From contig JAKSMC010000017.1 in assembly GCA_024400835.1 (NCBI GenBank), forward strand, positions 1 through 64,000: a DNA stretch of 64,000 nucleotides. The letters are read 5' to 3'. The DNA is from Bacteroidales bacterium (lineage in GTDB: Bacteria; Bacteroidota; Bacteroidia; Bacteroidales; WCHB1-69). The translations under genes were made by a program, and so were the position numbers. Below are positions 50,793-59,576 of the stretch, piece by piece. The notes under the pieces are model-generated. The model did not search any database, was not told the origin of the DNA, and was given only the letters and a program-made list of their open reading frames with translations. Each line of letters begins with the position of its first letter. Positions within the stretch are counted from its first letter, which is position 1.

Positions 50793-52925
50793 TTAGTAAA
50801 GAACTGTAACGGTACCGTTCTTTTCATATACCTGGCCGTCAATGTCTTTATAAGTAGTAAAATAGGTAAACATTGAACCTTTTTCTACTAATTTGCCATT
50901 CACCGTACCGTCCCAGCCGATATTCAGATCTTGGGTTTTGAATACGAGGCTGCCCCAGCGGTCGTAAATGATCATTGAATAGGAATCATCCTTTACCTCC
51001 ATTTGGACTGGGATGAAGATGTCGTTGATGCCATCGCCGTCCGGGGTGAAGCTATTGGGCAGATAGAAGCGCATCTTCTCGTGAACTTCGATGAGTTTCT
51101 CAGTTCTGTCCGTACAGCCAGCTTCATCTGTAACCTCCAAAGAGATAGTGTATGCACCAATTTCATTGTATGTATAGGAAACTCCGTAGGTGTCGAATGT
51201 GGTGTTGTCGCCCATATTCCAATGGTTGTAGTCTTGATATTGTGAGCAGTTGTTGAAGACAATGTTCTCACCAACCAAATAAGAAGGAGATTCTGGTGTG
51301 AGGCTGAAACATGCCACGGGGTTAGGAAGGGCAACAACTTCAAATGTGTGGGAATCGCGACAGCCGAAGCTATCTACAACATCAAGTTGGTAAGTGCCGC
51401 CATGGATGTTAAGCAAGGAGTCTCTTTGAAGAGGAGCAACGTCCGGAGACCAGGTGTACTGCAGTGGTTCAGTGCCCTGGGTCACGGAAACGATAAGATT
51501 ACCGTCTTGACGACCGCAGTGTTCAACATCGTTTTGGATCTCTTCAATGAGAGGATTGGATGTGACGTGCAACAAAACCTGTGCGGTACTGTCGCATCCT
51601 GCTGTGTTCGTATAGGTTGCCGTAAGCAAAGTGTCCAAAGGTGCATTTTGAACCGGCAAAGTGAAGCCGTGGTTGTTATAATTGCTGCCCACACAGATTT
51701 GTTCTTCTATCAGTCCCGAACTGGTACGGGCGCAGATGAAACAAACAGTGTCTTGGGCGTAACAGAAGTTGTCACCGGAACTCACTCGGACACTGACATT
51801 GAAACAGGTGTCATTGTGAATGTCAAATGGCGGAACGGAGAACGTGGATATTGGTGCACCGTTGTTGTAACCGTTAGGGCCTGAGATAGAGAACCAACCG
51901 TACGGGTGGTTGGCAAAGCCGACATTCAAATTCACAGGTTCACCTTCGCAGAAGGTAGTTCCATCCGAAATGGAAAACGTTATTTGCGGTGTAGGAGTAA
52001 CCACCAAAGAATCGGAATAAACGGTGTCTTTAACACTGCCGCTGGTCATAATCAGACGATAACGGCCTGAATTGGCGGACGTGGCATTGGGAATTTCGAG
52101 TGTCGGACCTGTGGTGGTCTGATTGAAGCCACCGGGGCCTGACCATTGGTACGTGATGTTGGAACTTCCTAATGGGATTGTCGGGTTGTTGATGATGAGA
52201 ACCTGGCCTTCACAAATCGGGCTGTTGCTTTCCAACGGCATCAACACCTGGCAGTCTGTAGTTGCGGTAGAACTGTTGGCCACGCGGTTGAAATTGATGG
52301 TGGCAGGTTGGTTACTGTAGTTAGTTAACAGCAACAGATAAAAATCACCATACTGGGCATTCGGAATATAGCACCATTCAGTAGGGTCAGCGTAATAACT
52401 ACAGTCAATAATCGGAATGGTGTTACCTGTTGCATTAGCCGGTACAGGATAGCCACCTAAATCATTGTTATGATTGCCACCGCTTGGTCTGTGGCTACTG
52501 CCGCCGCTGGTGGTCAGATTATATTGTTGACAACAAAGTTGGTCTTTGAAGTCTGCCACGCTGGAAGCTTGAAACGGTCCCCAGCATACAAAGTCCACAT
52601 CTCGGCCCGTGGTCCCACTATATTGTTCGATGTAAATCAGCAGGTTGCCAGGCTGGTCAATTCTCATAAAGTACCATGCCGGGTTGGGTGTGGAGGAACA
52701 GCATCCGACAGAACTCGAACCGGTAAATGCACTTGCATTCGGGCTGTTGGTAGAAGATGGGTATGAGATACCCAAGGGGTTTTCATCCGTACAAAAAGCA
52801 TTCAATGCACCGAATGCGCATGGAGATCCTCCTGCCGTGCTGGCCGGGTTGCATTGGGACCATACTGTGTTTCCTAAAGCCAACAGCAGGCAAAGCAATG
52901 GGATACAAAATAAATTCTTATTCAT
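50793..52925 (-). CDS. large surface protein with PKD and T9SS type B sorting domain
   Basis: 710 residues. Signal peptide (MNKNLFCIPLLCLLLALGNT then VWSQC). N-terminal Cys-rich region (GSPCAFGALNAFCTDENPLG; WYFMRIDQPGNLLIYIEQYS), Ig-like repeats in the centre (QITFSISDGTTFCEGEPVNL; SGRYRLIMTS), a PKD domain near residues 560-620 (ACFSLTPESPSYLVGENIVF; YNEIGAYTISLEVTDEAGCT), and a C-terminal CHU_C/gliding-motility type sorting domain (FYLPNSFTPDGDGINDIFIP; YDRWGSLVFKTQD; GWDGTVNGK; GTVTVLY). It is probably exported by T9SS to the cell surface for adhesion or motility. The ATG at 52925 gives a proper signal peptide; an upstream in-frame extension does not. Monocistronic. Confidence 0.87.
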   Translation of the reverse strand: MNKNLFCIPLLCLLLALGNTVWSQCNPASTAGGSPCAFGALNAFCTDENPLGISYPSSTNSPNASAFTGSSSVGCCSSTPNPAWYFMRIDQPGNLLIYIEQYSGTTGRDVDFVCWGPFQASSVADFKDQLCCQQYNLTTSGGSSHRPSGGNHNNDLGGYPVPANATGNTIPIIDCSYYADPTEWCYIPNAQYGDFYLLLLTNYSNQPATINFNRVANSSTATTDCQVLMPLESNSPICEGQVLIINNPTIPLGSSNITYQWSGPGGFNQTTTGPTLEIPNATSANSGRYRLIMTSGSVKDTVYSDSLVVTPTPQITFSISDGTTFCEGEPVNLNVGFANHPYGWFSISGPNGYNNGAPISTFSVPPFDIHNDTCFNVSVRVSSGDNFCYAQDTVCFICARTSSGLIEEQICVGSNYNNHGFTLPVQNAPLDTLLTATYTNTAGCDSTAQVLLHVTSNPLIEEIQNDVEHCGRQDGNLIVSVTQGTEPLQYTWSPDVAPLQRDSLLNIHGGTYQLDVVDSFGCRDSHTFEVVALPNPVACFSLTPESPSYLVGENIVFNNCSQYQDYNHWNMGDNTTFDTYGVSYTYNEIGAYTISLEVTDEAGCTDRTEKLIEVHEKMRFYLPNSFTPDGDGINDIFIPVQMEVKDDSYSMIIYDRWGSLVFKTQDLNIGWDGTVNGKLVEKGSMFTYFTTYKDIDGQVYEKNGTVTVLY

Positions 52926-53008
52926 AATTGCAAGTTTTTTTGGGGTTTCAAATACCAGACGATTTTTTTCAAAAATTGTTGCACTTGAAACATGAAAAAA
53001 TTTAAAAA

Positions 53009-53764
53009 TTATTTTTCGCGATTGATAACGCCGTTGAATTGGGCGGTCGGAGTGAGGATCACCTCGTTCAAACAAACGTGTGCCGGACGAGAAAGGACGA
53101 ACTCAACGACATCTGCAATATCCTGTGCGACAATAGGATCGTATCCTTCATAGACCTTTGCGGCGCGTTCCTTATCACCGTGGAAACGAACCACTGAGAA
53201 ATTGGTTTCGCAAGCGCCCGGGGAAATCATCGTCACTTTGATGCCGTACTTGAGAAAATCGGTGCGCATACCTTTGGTGAGGGCGTTCACAGCGTGTTTG
53301 GTGGCACAATAGACGTTGCCGCCGTAATATATCTCGTGCGATGCGGTGGAACCGAGATTGATGATGTGGCCGCATTTTTTCTCCACCATTTTGGGAGAAA
53401 TCAGGCGGGTGACGTAGAGCAGTCCCTTGATATTGGTGTTGATCATACGCTCCCAATCGTCGATGTCAGCTTCATGCACAGGCTGCAATTCCTGTGACAG
53501 ACCGGCATTGTTGATGAGCACGTCAACATCTTGGAATTCCGCAGGCATAGACTCGATGGCAGCCTTGCAGGCATTGTAATCCTGGATGTCGAAAACCAAT
53601 GGCAGGACCTTGGTCTGCGTAGTTTCCTCAATCTCTTTGGCCACTTGGAAAAGTTTGTCTTTTGTACGGCCAGTGATAACCATTTTGACATTCTGCTTGG
53701 CGAGTGTGCGTGCGATAGCTTCGCCGAATCCGCTGGTCGCACCTGTGATAAAAACTGTGTTCAT
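53009..53764 (-). CDS. short-chain dehydrogenase/reductase (YdfG-like)
   Basis: 251 residues, Rossmann fold. Cofactor motif TGATSGFGEAIARTLAK; NNAGLSQEL; catalytic Ser in NLGSTASHEIYYGG, and Tyr-x3-Lys in GNVYCATKHAVNALTKGMR. An Arg in ITGRTKDKL suggests preference for NADPH. The C-terminal ADVVEFVLSRPAHVCLNEVI is typical of the YdfG/3-hydroxy acid dehydrogenase group. Substrate is not determinable. Monocistronic with a TATATTTG -7 box at 53801-53808. Confidence 0.9.
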   Translation of the reverse strand: MNTVFITGATSGFGEAIARTLAKQNVKMVITGRTKDKLFQVAKEIEETTQTKVLPLVFDIQDYNACKAAIESMPAEFQDVDVLINNAGLSQELQPVHEADIDDWERMINTNIKGLLYVTRLISPKMVEKKCGHIINLGSTASHEIYYGGNVYCATKHAVNALTKGMRTDFLKYGIKVTMISPGACETNFSVVRFHGDKERAAKVYEGYDPIVAQDIADVVEFVLSRPAHVCLNEVILTPTAQFNGVINREK

Positions 53765-53800
53765 ATTTATAGTAATTTTACATTAATTCAAAAACGGCGG

Positions 53801-53808
53801 CAAATATA
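53801..53808 (-). promoter_or_regulatory. -7 box for SDR gene
   Basis: TATATTTG on the minus strand, 37 bp from the ATG. Confidence 0.55.
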
Positions 53809-53835
53809 CGATAAATTTTGTGTCGCGGGTTGACA

Positions 53836-53937
53836 AAATAAACATTGAACTTTGACTGTTGACTTTTTAGTTGTTAGTCATTGGCTTAAAGCATCCTCTA
53901 TACTATAAACTTTGAACTTTAAATTTTTGTATCTTTG
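53836..53937 (+). promoter_or_regulatory. heptad tract and -7 box for pyrC
   Basis: An AACTTTGACTGTTGACTTTT-like tract with TTAGTTGTTAGTCATTGGCT leads into TATCTTTG at 53930-53937, 44 bp before the pyrC ATG. Confidence 0.55.
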
Positions 53938-53981
53938 CGCTCGTTTCATTTCTGAATTAAGAAGCAATCTGTCAAAAGCTT

Positions 53982-55337
53982 ATGAATTACTACATTAAAA
54001 ATGCCACGGTCGTCAACGATGGAGAAATCCGCAAAGCCAACGTCTTTGTAGTTGACGGATACATACAACAAATCAGTCTGGATGAGAACTTCGACCCAGG
54101 TTCCGCCACCGTCATTGATGCCACCGGAAAATATCTGATACCGGGAATTATTGACGAACACGTCCACTTCCGGGAACCGGGCCTGACGCAGAAGGCAGAC
54201 ATCTACACGGAAAGCCGCGCTGCCGTTGCCGGCGGCGTAACCTCCTTTATGGATATGCCCAACACCGTGCCGCAAACCACCACGCAGGCGCTGCTGCAAG
54301 AGAAGTTCGACTTGGCCGCTGAAAAATCTTTGGCCAATTACTCTTTTTATTTGGGCGCCACCAATGACAACATGGCCGAGGTGCTCAAGACTGACGTCCG
54401 GAACGTGTGCGGCATCAAACTGTTTATGGGCTCGAGCACGGGCAATATGCTGGTGGATAACGAGGGCACGTTGGAAACGCTCTTCCGCGAAGCTCCCTGC
54501 CTGATAGCCGCACATTGCGAAGATGAGGAAATAATAAAGCGCAACACTCTGCATTACAAAGAGATGGTCGCCCGTAATGAAGTAATACCTAACGCTACGA
54601 TTCATCCGTACATCCGCACTGCTGAAGCCTGCTTCAAGTCTTCCGCCAAAGCCGTGGAATTAGCTGAGAAAACAGGCGCGCGTCTGCACGTGATGCATAT
54701 CTCCACCGCCTTAGAGCTGGATTTGTTTAGAAACGACATCCCACTGTCCGAAAAGAAGATAACCGCGGAAACCTGCCCCCATTATCTCTATTTCCAAGAC
54801 CATCACTACGAAGATTTCGGCTTCGCTATCAAATGCAATCCGGCCATCAAGAGCAGCTGTGACAATTCCGCATTGTTGAATGCATTAAGTTCTGGGAAAA
54901 TAGACACCATCGGCACAGACCACGCACCGCACTTGAAGACGGACAAATTCACGGACGACTACTTCACCAGCAAATCAGGTTTCCCGTCCATCCAACACAG
55001 TTTGGACATCATGGTCAACATAGCAGAACATGGGGCGATTTCCCTTCCTCAAATCGTACAGCTGATGTGCCACAACCCGGCCATTCTATACCAAGTGGAT
55101 AAAAGAGGATTCATCAGGGAGGGTTATCACGCAGACTTGGCGCTCGTTGATTTATGTGGTGGCAAAACCATCTGCAATGAAGGGGAATTTTCAAAATGCG
55201 GCTGGACGCCCTATAATGGGATAGACGTCAAAAGCCGCGTCACGCACACCTTTGTCAATGGGAACTTAGTGTTCGAAAACGGCGTCTTCCACGAAGAGCA
55301 CAAGGGAAAGGCTTTGAAATTCAACAACAGACAATGA
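53982..55337 (+). CDS. pyrC: dihydroorotase
   Basis: 451 residues, amidohydrolase of pyrimidine synthesis (class I-like). Zinc ligands are in IDEHVHFREPGLTQKADIY (His-x-His) and LIAAHCEDEEI, LHVMHISTALEL, and the catalytic Asp in DTIGTDHAPHLKTDKF. GVTSFMDMPNT is the family signature. The substrate-binding region GFPSIQHSLDIMV looks complete. The usual carbamylated Lys may be the one in CGIKLFMGSSTGNM. A degenerate heptad tract follows at 55340-55380. Confidence 0.93.
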   Translation: MNYYIKNATVVNDGEIRKANVFVVDGYIQQISLDENFDPGSATVIDATGKYLIPGIIDEHVHFREPGLTQKADIYTESRAAVAGGVTSFMDMPNTVPQTTTQALLQEKFDLAAEKSLANYSFYLGATNDNMAEVLKTDVRNVCGIKLFMGSSTGNMLVDNEGTLETLFREAPCLIAAHCEDEEIIKRNTLHYKEMVARNEVIPNATIHPYIRTAEACFKSSAKAVELAEKTGARLHVMHISTALELDLFRNDIPLSEKKITAETCPHYLYFQDHHYEDFGFAIKCNPAIKSSCDNSALLNALSSGKIDTIGTDHAPHLKTDKFTDDYFTSKSGFPSIQHSLDIMVNIAEHGAISLPQIVQLMCHNPAILYQVDKRGFIREGYHADLALVDLCGGKTICNEGEFSKCGWTPYNGIDVKSRVTHTFVNGNLVFENGVFHEEHKGKALKFNNRQ

Positions 55338-55445
55338 CGGCCTACATTTAACCTTAAAACTTAAACCTTAAACTTGAAACCAGGCTTTCGGGACCGTCGT
55401 ATAAACTTTCCGAATTTTTATTGCGCGGAGTAGAGACAATTTTTG

Positions 55446-55453
55446 TATATTTG
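55446..55453 (+). promoter_or_regulatory. -7 box for kor/vor operon
   Basis: TATATTTG, 69 bp before the ferredoxin ATG, giving an AT-rich leader. Confidence 0.55.
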
Positions 55454-55522
55454 CCACCCTTTTCAAAAGGTAGTATAGAAACAACAAACAACCAAATTAA
55501 TAACTAGTTAAATTAAAAAATT

Positions 55523-55747
55523 ATGGCATTTAAAGGAGCTTTAATCATTGACACTGAAAAGTGTAAAGGTTGCGGCGTCTGTCTTACAGGATGTCCAAAC
55601 CAATGTATCGCACTTTCCAAACACGTAAATGCAAAGGGTTACAATTACCTTGAGATGGTAAACGAAGACGCCTGCGTCGGTTGCGCAAGTTGCGCAGTCA
55701 TCTGCCCGGATGGCGTTATCGAAGTCTATCGCGCAAAGGTTGAATAA
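55523..55747 (+). CDS. ferredoxin-like subunit of 2-oxoacid:ferredoxin oxidoreductase
   Basis: 74 residues with two 4Fe-4S cluster motifs: CKGCGVCLTGCP (residues ~13-24) and CVGCASCAVICP (~52-63). It passes electrons from the catalytic subunits to ferredoxin. First gene of a four-gene operon in the order delta, alpha, beta, gamma. Strong codon bias in the operon (GCT, CGT, GGT, ACC) differs from the GCC-rich neighbours and fits high expression. Confidence 0.9.
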   Translation: MAFKGALIIDTEKCKGCGVCLTGCPNQCIALSKHVNAKGYNYLEMVNEDACVGCASCAVICPDGVIEVYRAKVE

Positions 55748-55809
55748 TCTTATGCTTTTTCAAATCAGAATTAAAAAACAACAATTAACAAACTAAACAA
55801 CTTAGTAAA

Positions 55810-56889
55810 ATGGCAAAAGAATTAAAATTGATGAAGGGTAATCAAGCCATTGCTGAGGCTGCTATCCGCTGTGGTTGCGACGGTTATTTCGGATATCCTA
55901 TCACCCCGCAGAGTGAAGTCCTCGAACATTTGATGGCTGAAAGACCATATTTGACAACCGGCATGGTTGTACTTCAAGCCGAAAGCGAGCTCGCATCCAT
56001 CAATATGGTATATGCTGGCGCAGCAGCTGGTAAACGCGTTATGACATCTTCTTCTTCTCCTGGTTTCTCCCTGATGCAAGAAGGTCTCTCCTACATCGCA
56101 GGCGCTGAACTTCCTGCATTGTGCGTCAACGTCGTTCGTGGCGGTCCTGGTCTTGGTACTATCCAACCTTCTCAGTCCGACTATTTCCAGACAACCAAGG
56201 GCGGCGGCCACGGTGACTACAGACTCATCACCCTCGCACCCGCTTCCGTACAGGAAATGTATGACTTCGTAGAACTCGGCTTCGACTTGGCTTTCAAATA
56301 CAGAAACCCAGTTGCCATCCTCTCTGATGGTGTCATCGGTCAGGTTATGGAAAAAGTCATGGTTGACGACTACAAACCTCGTTGGACCAACGAATATATC
56401 GAACAAAACTGTCCGTGGGCTGCAACGGGTCACCGTTCCACTGGCAAACACAGAATCGTTACTTCTCTTGAACTTGAAGCCCTCAAGCAAGAAGCAATCA
56501 ACGACAGAATCCAAGCTAAATACAGAAAATGCGAAGAAGAAGACGCTCGTTACGAAGCTATCAACTGCGACGACGCCGAATATCTGTTCGTAGCATACGG
56601 CTCCGCAGCACGTATCTGTATGAAGTCTATGGAACTCGCTCGCGCTGAAGGCATCAAGGTCGGTTTGATCCGCCCGATCACTCTGTGGCCGTTCCCGACA
56701 AAAGCTGTCAAAGAAATCGGTGGCCGCATGAAGAAGATCTTAAGCGTCGAAATGAACGCCGGTCAGATGATGGAAGACGTCAAACTCGCTGTCGACTGCA
56801 AGGTTCCTGTTGAGCACTTCGGCCGTTACGGTGGTGTCATCCCTACCCCGATCGAAATTCTCGATGCTTTGAAAAAAATGGTTAAATAA
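55810..56889 (+). CDS. 2-oxoacid:ferredoxin oxidoreductase alpha subunit (VorB/KorA)
   Basis: 359 residues. Pyrimidine-domain subunit binding thiamine diphosphate with the beta subunit: KLMKGNQAIAEAAIRCGCDG then YFGYPITPQSEVLEHL, VVLQAESELASINMVYAGAA with the essential Glu, and VMTSSSSPGFSLMQEGLSYI. The C-terminal transketolase-C-like part contains KVGLIRPITLWPFPTKAVKE. It decarboxylates 2-oxoacids (2-oxoisovalerate or 2-oxoglutarate are common; not resolved here) in the anaerobic cytoplasm. There is no fused gamma domain, matching a separate gamma gene. Confidence 0.92.
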   Translation: MAKELKLMKGNQAIAEAAIRCGCDGYFGYPITPQSEVLEHLMAERPYLTTGMVVLQAESELASINMVYAGAAAGKRVMTSSSSPGFSLMQEGLSYIAGAELPALCVNVVRGGPGLGTIQPSQSDYFQTTKGGGHGDYRLITLAPASVQEMYDFVELGFDLAFKYRNPVAILSDGVIGQVMEKVMVDDYKPRWTNEYIEQNCPWAATGHRSTGKHRIVTSLELEALKQEAINDRIQAKYRKCEEEDARYEAINCDDAEYLFVAYGSAARICMKSMELARAEGIKVGLIRPITLWPFPTKAVKEIGGRMKKILSVEMNAGQMMEDVKLAVDCKVPVEHFGRYGGVIPTPIEILDALKKMVK

Positions 56890-56906
56890 TTTAATGTTTT
56901 GAAATT

Positions 56907-57749
56907 ATGACAAGAGAAGATATAATTAAACCCGAAAACTTAGTGTACAGACGTACGCCGGTCCTCACCGACAACGTAATGCACTATTGCCCAGGTTGCG
57001 GTCACGGCGTCGTTCACAGAATCATCGCCGAAGTTATCGAAGAAATGGGCATCCAGGACAATGTCATCGGTATTTCCCCGGTAGGCTGTTCTGTATTGGC
57101 ATACAACTATTTTGACGTTGACTTCGTAGAAGCAGCTCACGGCCGTGCTCCTGCCTGCGCTTCCGCTATCAAACGTCTCCGCCCCGAAACCTTCGTTTTC
57201 TCCTATCAAGGTGATGGCGACTTGGCTTCCATCGGTGCTGCTGAAGTTCTTCACGCTTGCAACCGTGGCGAAAACATCACAATGATCTTCATCAACAACG
57301 GTATCTACGGTATGACCGGCGGCCAAATGGCTCCTACTACCCTCGAAGGTATGGAAACCGTCACCTGCCCTTACGGTCGTGATCCTGAAATCATGGGCCA
57401 CACCATGAGAATGACCGAAATGTTGGCTCAACTCCCTGGCACTTACTATGTAACCCGTCAGGCTGTCTATACCCCGGCTTTGGCTCGCAAATGTAAGAAA
57501 GCTATCCGCCAAGCATTCGAAAACCAGAAACTCAACAAGGGCGTTTCCTTCGTAGAAGTAACCTCTAACTGTAACTCTGGCTGGAAAATGACTCCGGTAC
57601 AAGCTAACAAGTGGATGGAAGAAAACACTTTGAAGTTCTTCCCGCTGGGCGACATGAAGGTTGACGGCAAGTTCGATCCTAAATTCATCGAACGCGTCGG
57701 CACTTTCGACCAACCTAACGAAACGGTATTCTCATTGAGAAAAAAATAG
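56907..57749 (+). CDS. 2-oxoacid:ferredoxin oxidoreductase beta subunit
   Basis: 280 residues. Thiamine diphosphate-binding subunit with GDGDLASIGAAEVLHACNRG then ENITMIFINNGIYGMTGGQM (metal/TPP motif GDGD...NN). Cysteine pair in MHYCPGCGHGVVHR. It completes the active site with the alpha subunit. Seventeen bp separate them. Confidence 0.93.
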   Translation: MTREDIIKPENLVYRRTPVLTDNVMHYCPGCGHGVVHRIIAEVIEEMGIQDNVIGISPVGCSVLAYNYFDVDFVEAAHGRAPACASAIKRLRPETFVFSYQGDGDLASIGAAEVLHACNRGENITMIFINNGIYGMTGGQMAPTTLEGMETVTCPYGRDPEIMGHTMRMTEMLAQLPGTYYVTRQAVYTPALARKCKKAIRQAFENQKLNKGVSFVEVTSNCNSGWKMTPVQANKWMEENTLKFFPLGDMKVDGKFDPKFIERVGTFDQPNETVFSLRKK

Positions 57750-57772
57750 TTAATATTAAAATTCACAAAGAA

Positions 57773-58324
57773 ATGACAGAAGAAATAATTATAGCAGGCT
57801 TCGGCGGTCAAGGTGTGCTCTCTATGGGTAAGATCCTGGCTTACGCCGGCATTATGCAAGATAAAGAAGTTAGCTGGTTGCCTTCCTACGGTCCTGAAAT
57901 GCGTGGTGGTACTTCTAACGTCACCGTTATCTTGAGCGACGAGCGCATCTGCTCTCCTTATCTTAACCAATTCGACACTGCCATCATTCTGAACCAACAG
58001 TCTATGGACAAGTTCGAAAATTCCGTAAAACCTGGCGGTCTATTGATTTATGACCCGAATGGTATTTCCAACCACCCGACTCGTAAAGACATCAACATCT
58101 ATCAAGTTGCTGCCGCTGACAAAGCTAACGAACTCGGTATCGCTAAATTGTTCAACATGATCGTGCTCGGCGGTTTCCTCGCTGTGAAACCTCTCGTAAC
58201 TCCTGAAATGTTGCACAAAGGTTTGGAAAAATCCCTTCCCGAACGTCACCACCACCTCATTCCGAAGAACGAGGAAGCTGTTGAAATCGGTAAAGGCATC
58301 CTCAAACCTTATCACACATTGTAA
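57773..58324 (+). CDS. 2-oxoacid:ferredoxin oxidoreductase gamma subunit
   Basis: 183 residues. Gamma/catalytic domain with IIIAGFGGQGVLSMGKILAY, SWLPSYGPEMRGGTSNVTVI and YLNQFDTAIILNQQSMDKF. It binds CoA in the acyl-transfer step. Last gene of the operon, ending at a strong terminator. Confidence 0.92.
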   Translation: MTEEIIIAGFGGQGVLSMGKILAYAGIMQDKEVSWLPSYGPEMRGGTSNVTVILSDERICSPYLNQFDTAIILNQQSMDKFENSVKPGGLLIYDPNGISNHPTRKDINIYQVAAADKANELGIAKLFNMIVLGGFLAVKPLVTPEMLHKGLEKSLPERHHHLIPKNEEAVEIGKGILKPYHTL

Positions 58325-58348
58325 TATTTTATAAATACAATATGTAAT

Positions 58349-58380
58349 AAAAAAGACCGCTCGATTGGGCGGTCTTTTTT
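58349..58380. terminator. kor operon terminator
   Basis: AAAAAAGACCGC and GCGGTCTTTTTT, bidirectional, also serving the convergent CDF gene. Confidence 0.9.
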
Positions 58381-58398
58381 ATTATTCGAAAATCCATT

Positions 58399-59550
58399 CT
58401 AGTCTGAAAAGTCCGTGTCAAAATTAATAGACACCTTGTGGTTAGGAAGCACCTTGTGAACATCTTCAACCAAGACGCTGCGCAGACTATCGTGGTCGCC
58501 AGCACTGAAATCAATGAGCACGTCAAAAGAAACATAGTGCTCTGATATCTCCTCACGCTCCGGATAATCACTGACAAACAGACCATGGAAGCCTATCACA
58601 CCTTGATGCGACAGCATCATCTCTTTCAGCGTTGTACGCAACCTACCCATCTCATCATCCGCTTCGTGCACTGCATATATCCCTACTGTAGCAAAAATAT
58701 TATACTTGTCAAACAAGGTCTTTTGAATCTCTTTAGACAAAACGTGTATTTCTCTCGCACTCAGCGTGTCTGGTATCTCAACATGAATAGATCCTATAGC
58801 GCTGTCTGGACCATAGTTGTGAAGTATGAGGTCGTATGCGCCCATCACCCCGGGAATCTCACGGACAGTCTGTTTGATAGATTTGGTGATTTCGCTGTCG
58901 GGGCGGGCACCTATCATTTGGCTCAACGGACCTGCCAACATCTCACCACCAGCCTTGATGATGAAAATGGCAATAAGCGCTCCTAACCAACCGTCAATGC
59001 TGACACCCCAAATCATTGTGATAATCGCACCAACCAACGTGGCCACGGAAATAACAGCATCGAACAAGGCATCCGCACCAGAGGCCACTAAGGCGTCACT
59101 GTTGTATTTTTCTCCCTGTTTTTTCACAAAACGGCCTAACAGCAGTTTCGTGACGATAGCCACACAGATGATGACAATGGCAGCTGCACTGTATTTCGGC
59201 AACGTCGGCTCGAAAATCTTCTTGATAGACTCCACCAACGAGGTTGCACCAGTGACTAATACAATGAGACTGATGACAATAGCACTGAAGTACTCTATTC
59301 GTCCATGGCCGAACGGATGTTTGGCATCCGGCTTTTTGCGGGCCAATTTAATACCGGCAATGGTGATGACGGAGGACAATGCGTCCGTGAGGTTGTTCAC
59401 AGCATCCAATATAATGGCCAAAGAGCCAGTGATTAATCCAACAGCCGCTTTGAATCCAGACAAAAAGACGTTGGTGATAATCCCTATCGTACTCGTACGG
59501 GTAATCTGTTTTGAGCGTTCAGCTTTGTCTTCTAAAGTAATGTTATTCAT
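58399..59550 (-). CDS. cation diffusion facilitator, probable manganese exporter type
   Basis: 383 residues, six membrane helices and a long C-terminal cytoplasmic domain. Metal-site residues are Asn52-x3-Asp56 (LDAVNNLTDALSS, helix 2) and Asp160-x3-Asp164 (ASGADALFDAVIS, helix 5). Zinc transporters usually have His-x3-Asp in helix 5, whereas Asn/Asp with Asp-x3-Asp is typical of Mn2+ members such as MntE; specificity is thus inferred from family rules. RKKPDAKHPFGHGRIEYFSA is the CDF signature. The C-terminal ~100 residues extend beyond the minimal cytoplasmic domain. Confidence 0.88.
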   Translation of the reverse strand: MNNITLEDKAERSKQITRTSTIGIITNVFLSGFKAAVGLITGSLAIILDAVNNLTDALSSVITIAGIKLARKKPDAKHPFGHGRIEYFSAIVISLIVLVTGATSLVESIKKIFEPTLPKYSAAAIVIICVAIVTKLLLGRFVKKQGEKYNSDALVASGADALFDAVISVATLVGAIITMIWGVSIDGWLGALIAIFIIKAGGEMLAGPLSQMIGARPDSEITKSIKQTVREIPGVMGAYDLILHNYGPDSAIGSIHVEIPDTLSAREIHVLSKEIQKTLFDKYNIFATVGIYAVHEADDEMGRLRTTLKEMMLSHQGVIGFHGLFVSDYPEREEISEHYVSFDVLIDFSAGDHDSLRSVLVEDVHKVLPNHKVSINFDTDFSD

Positions 59551-59576
59551 TGATATAAAATTTTAAAAACTCTATT

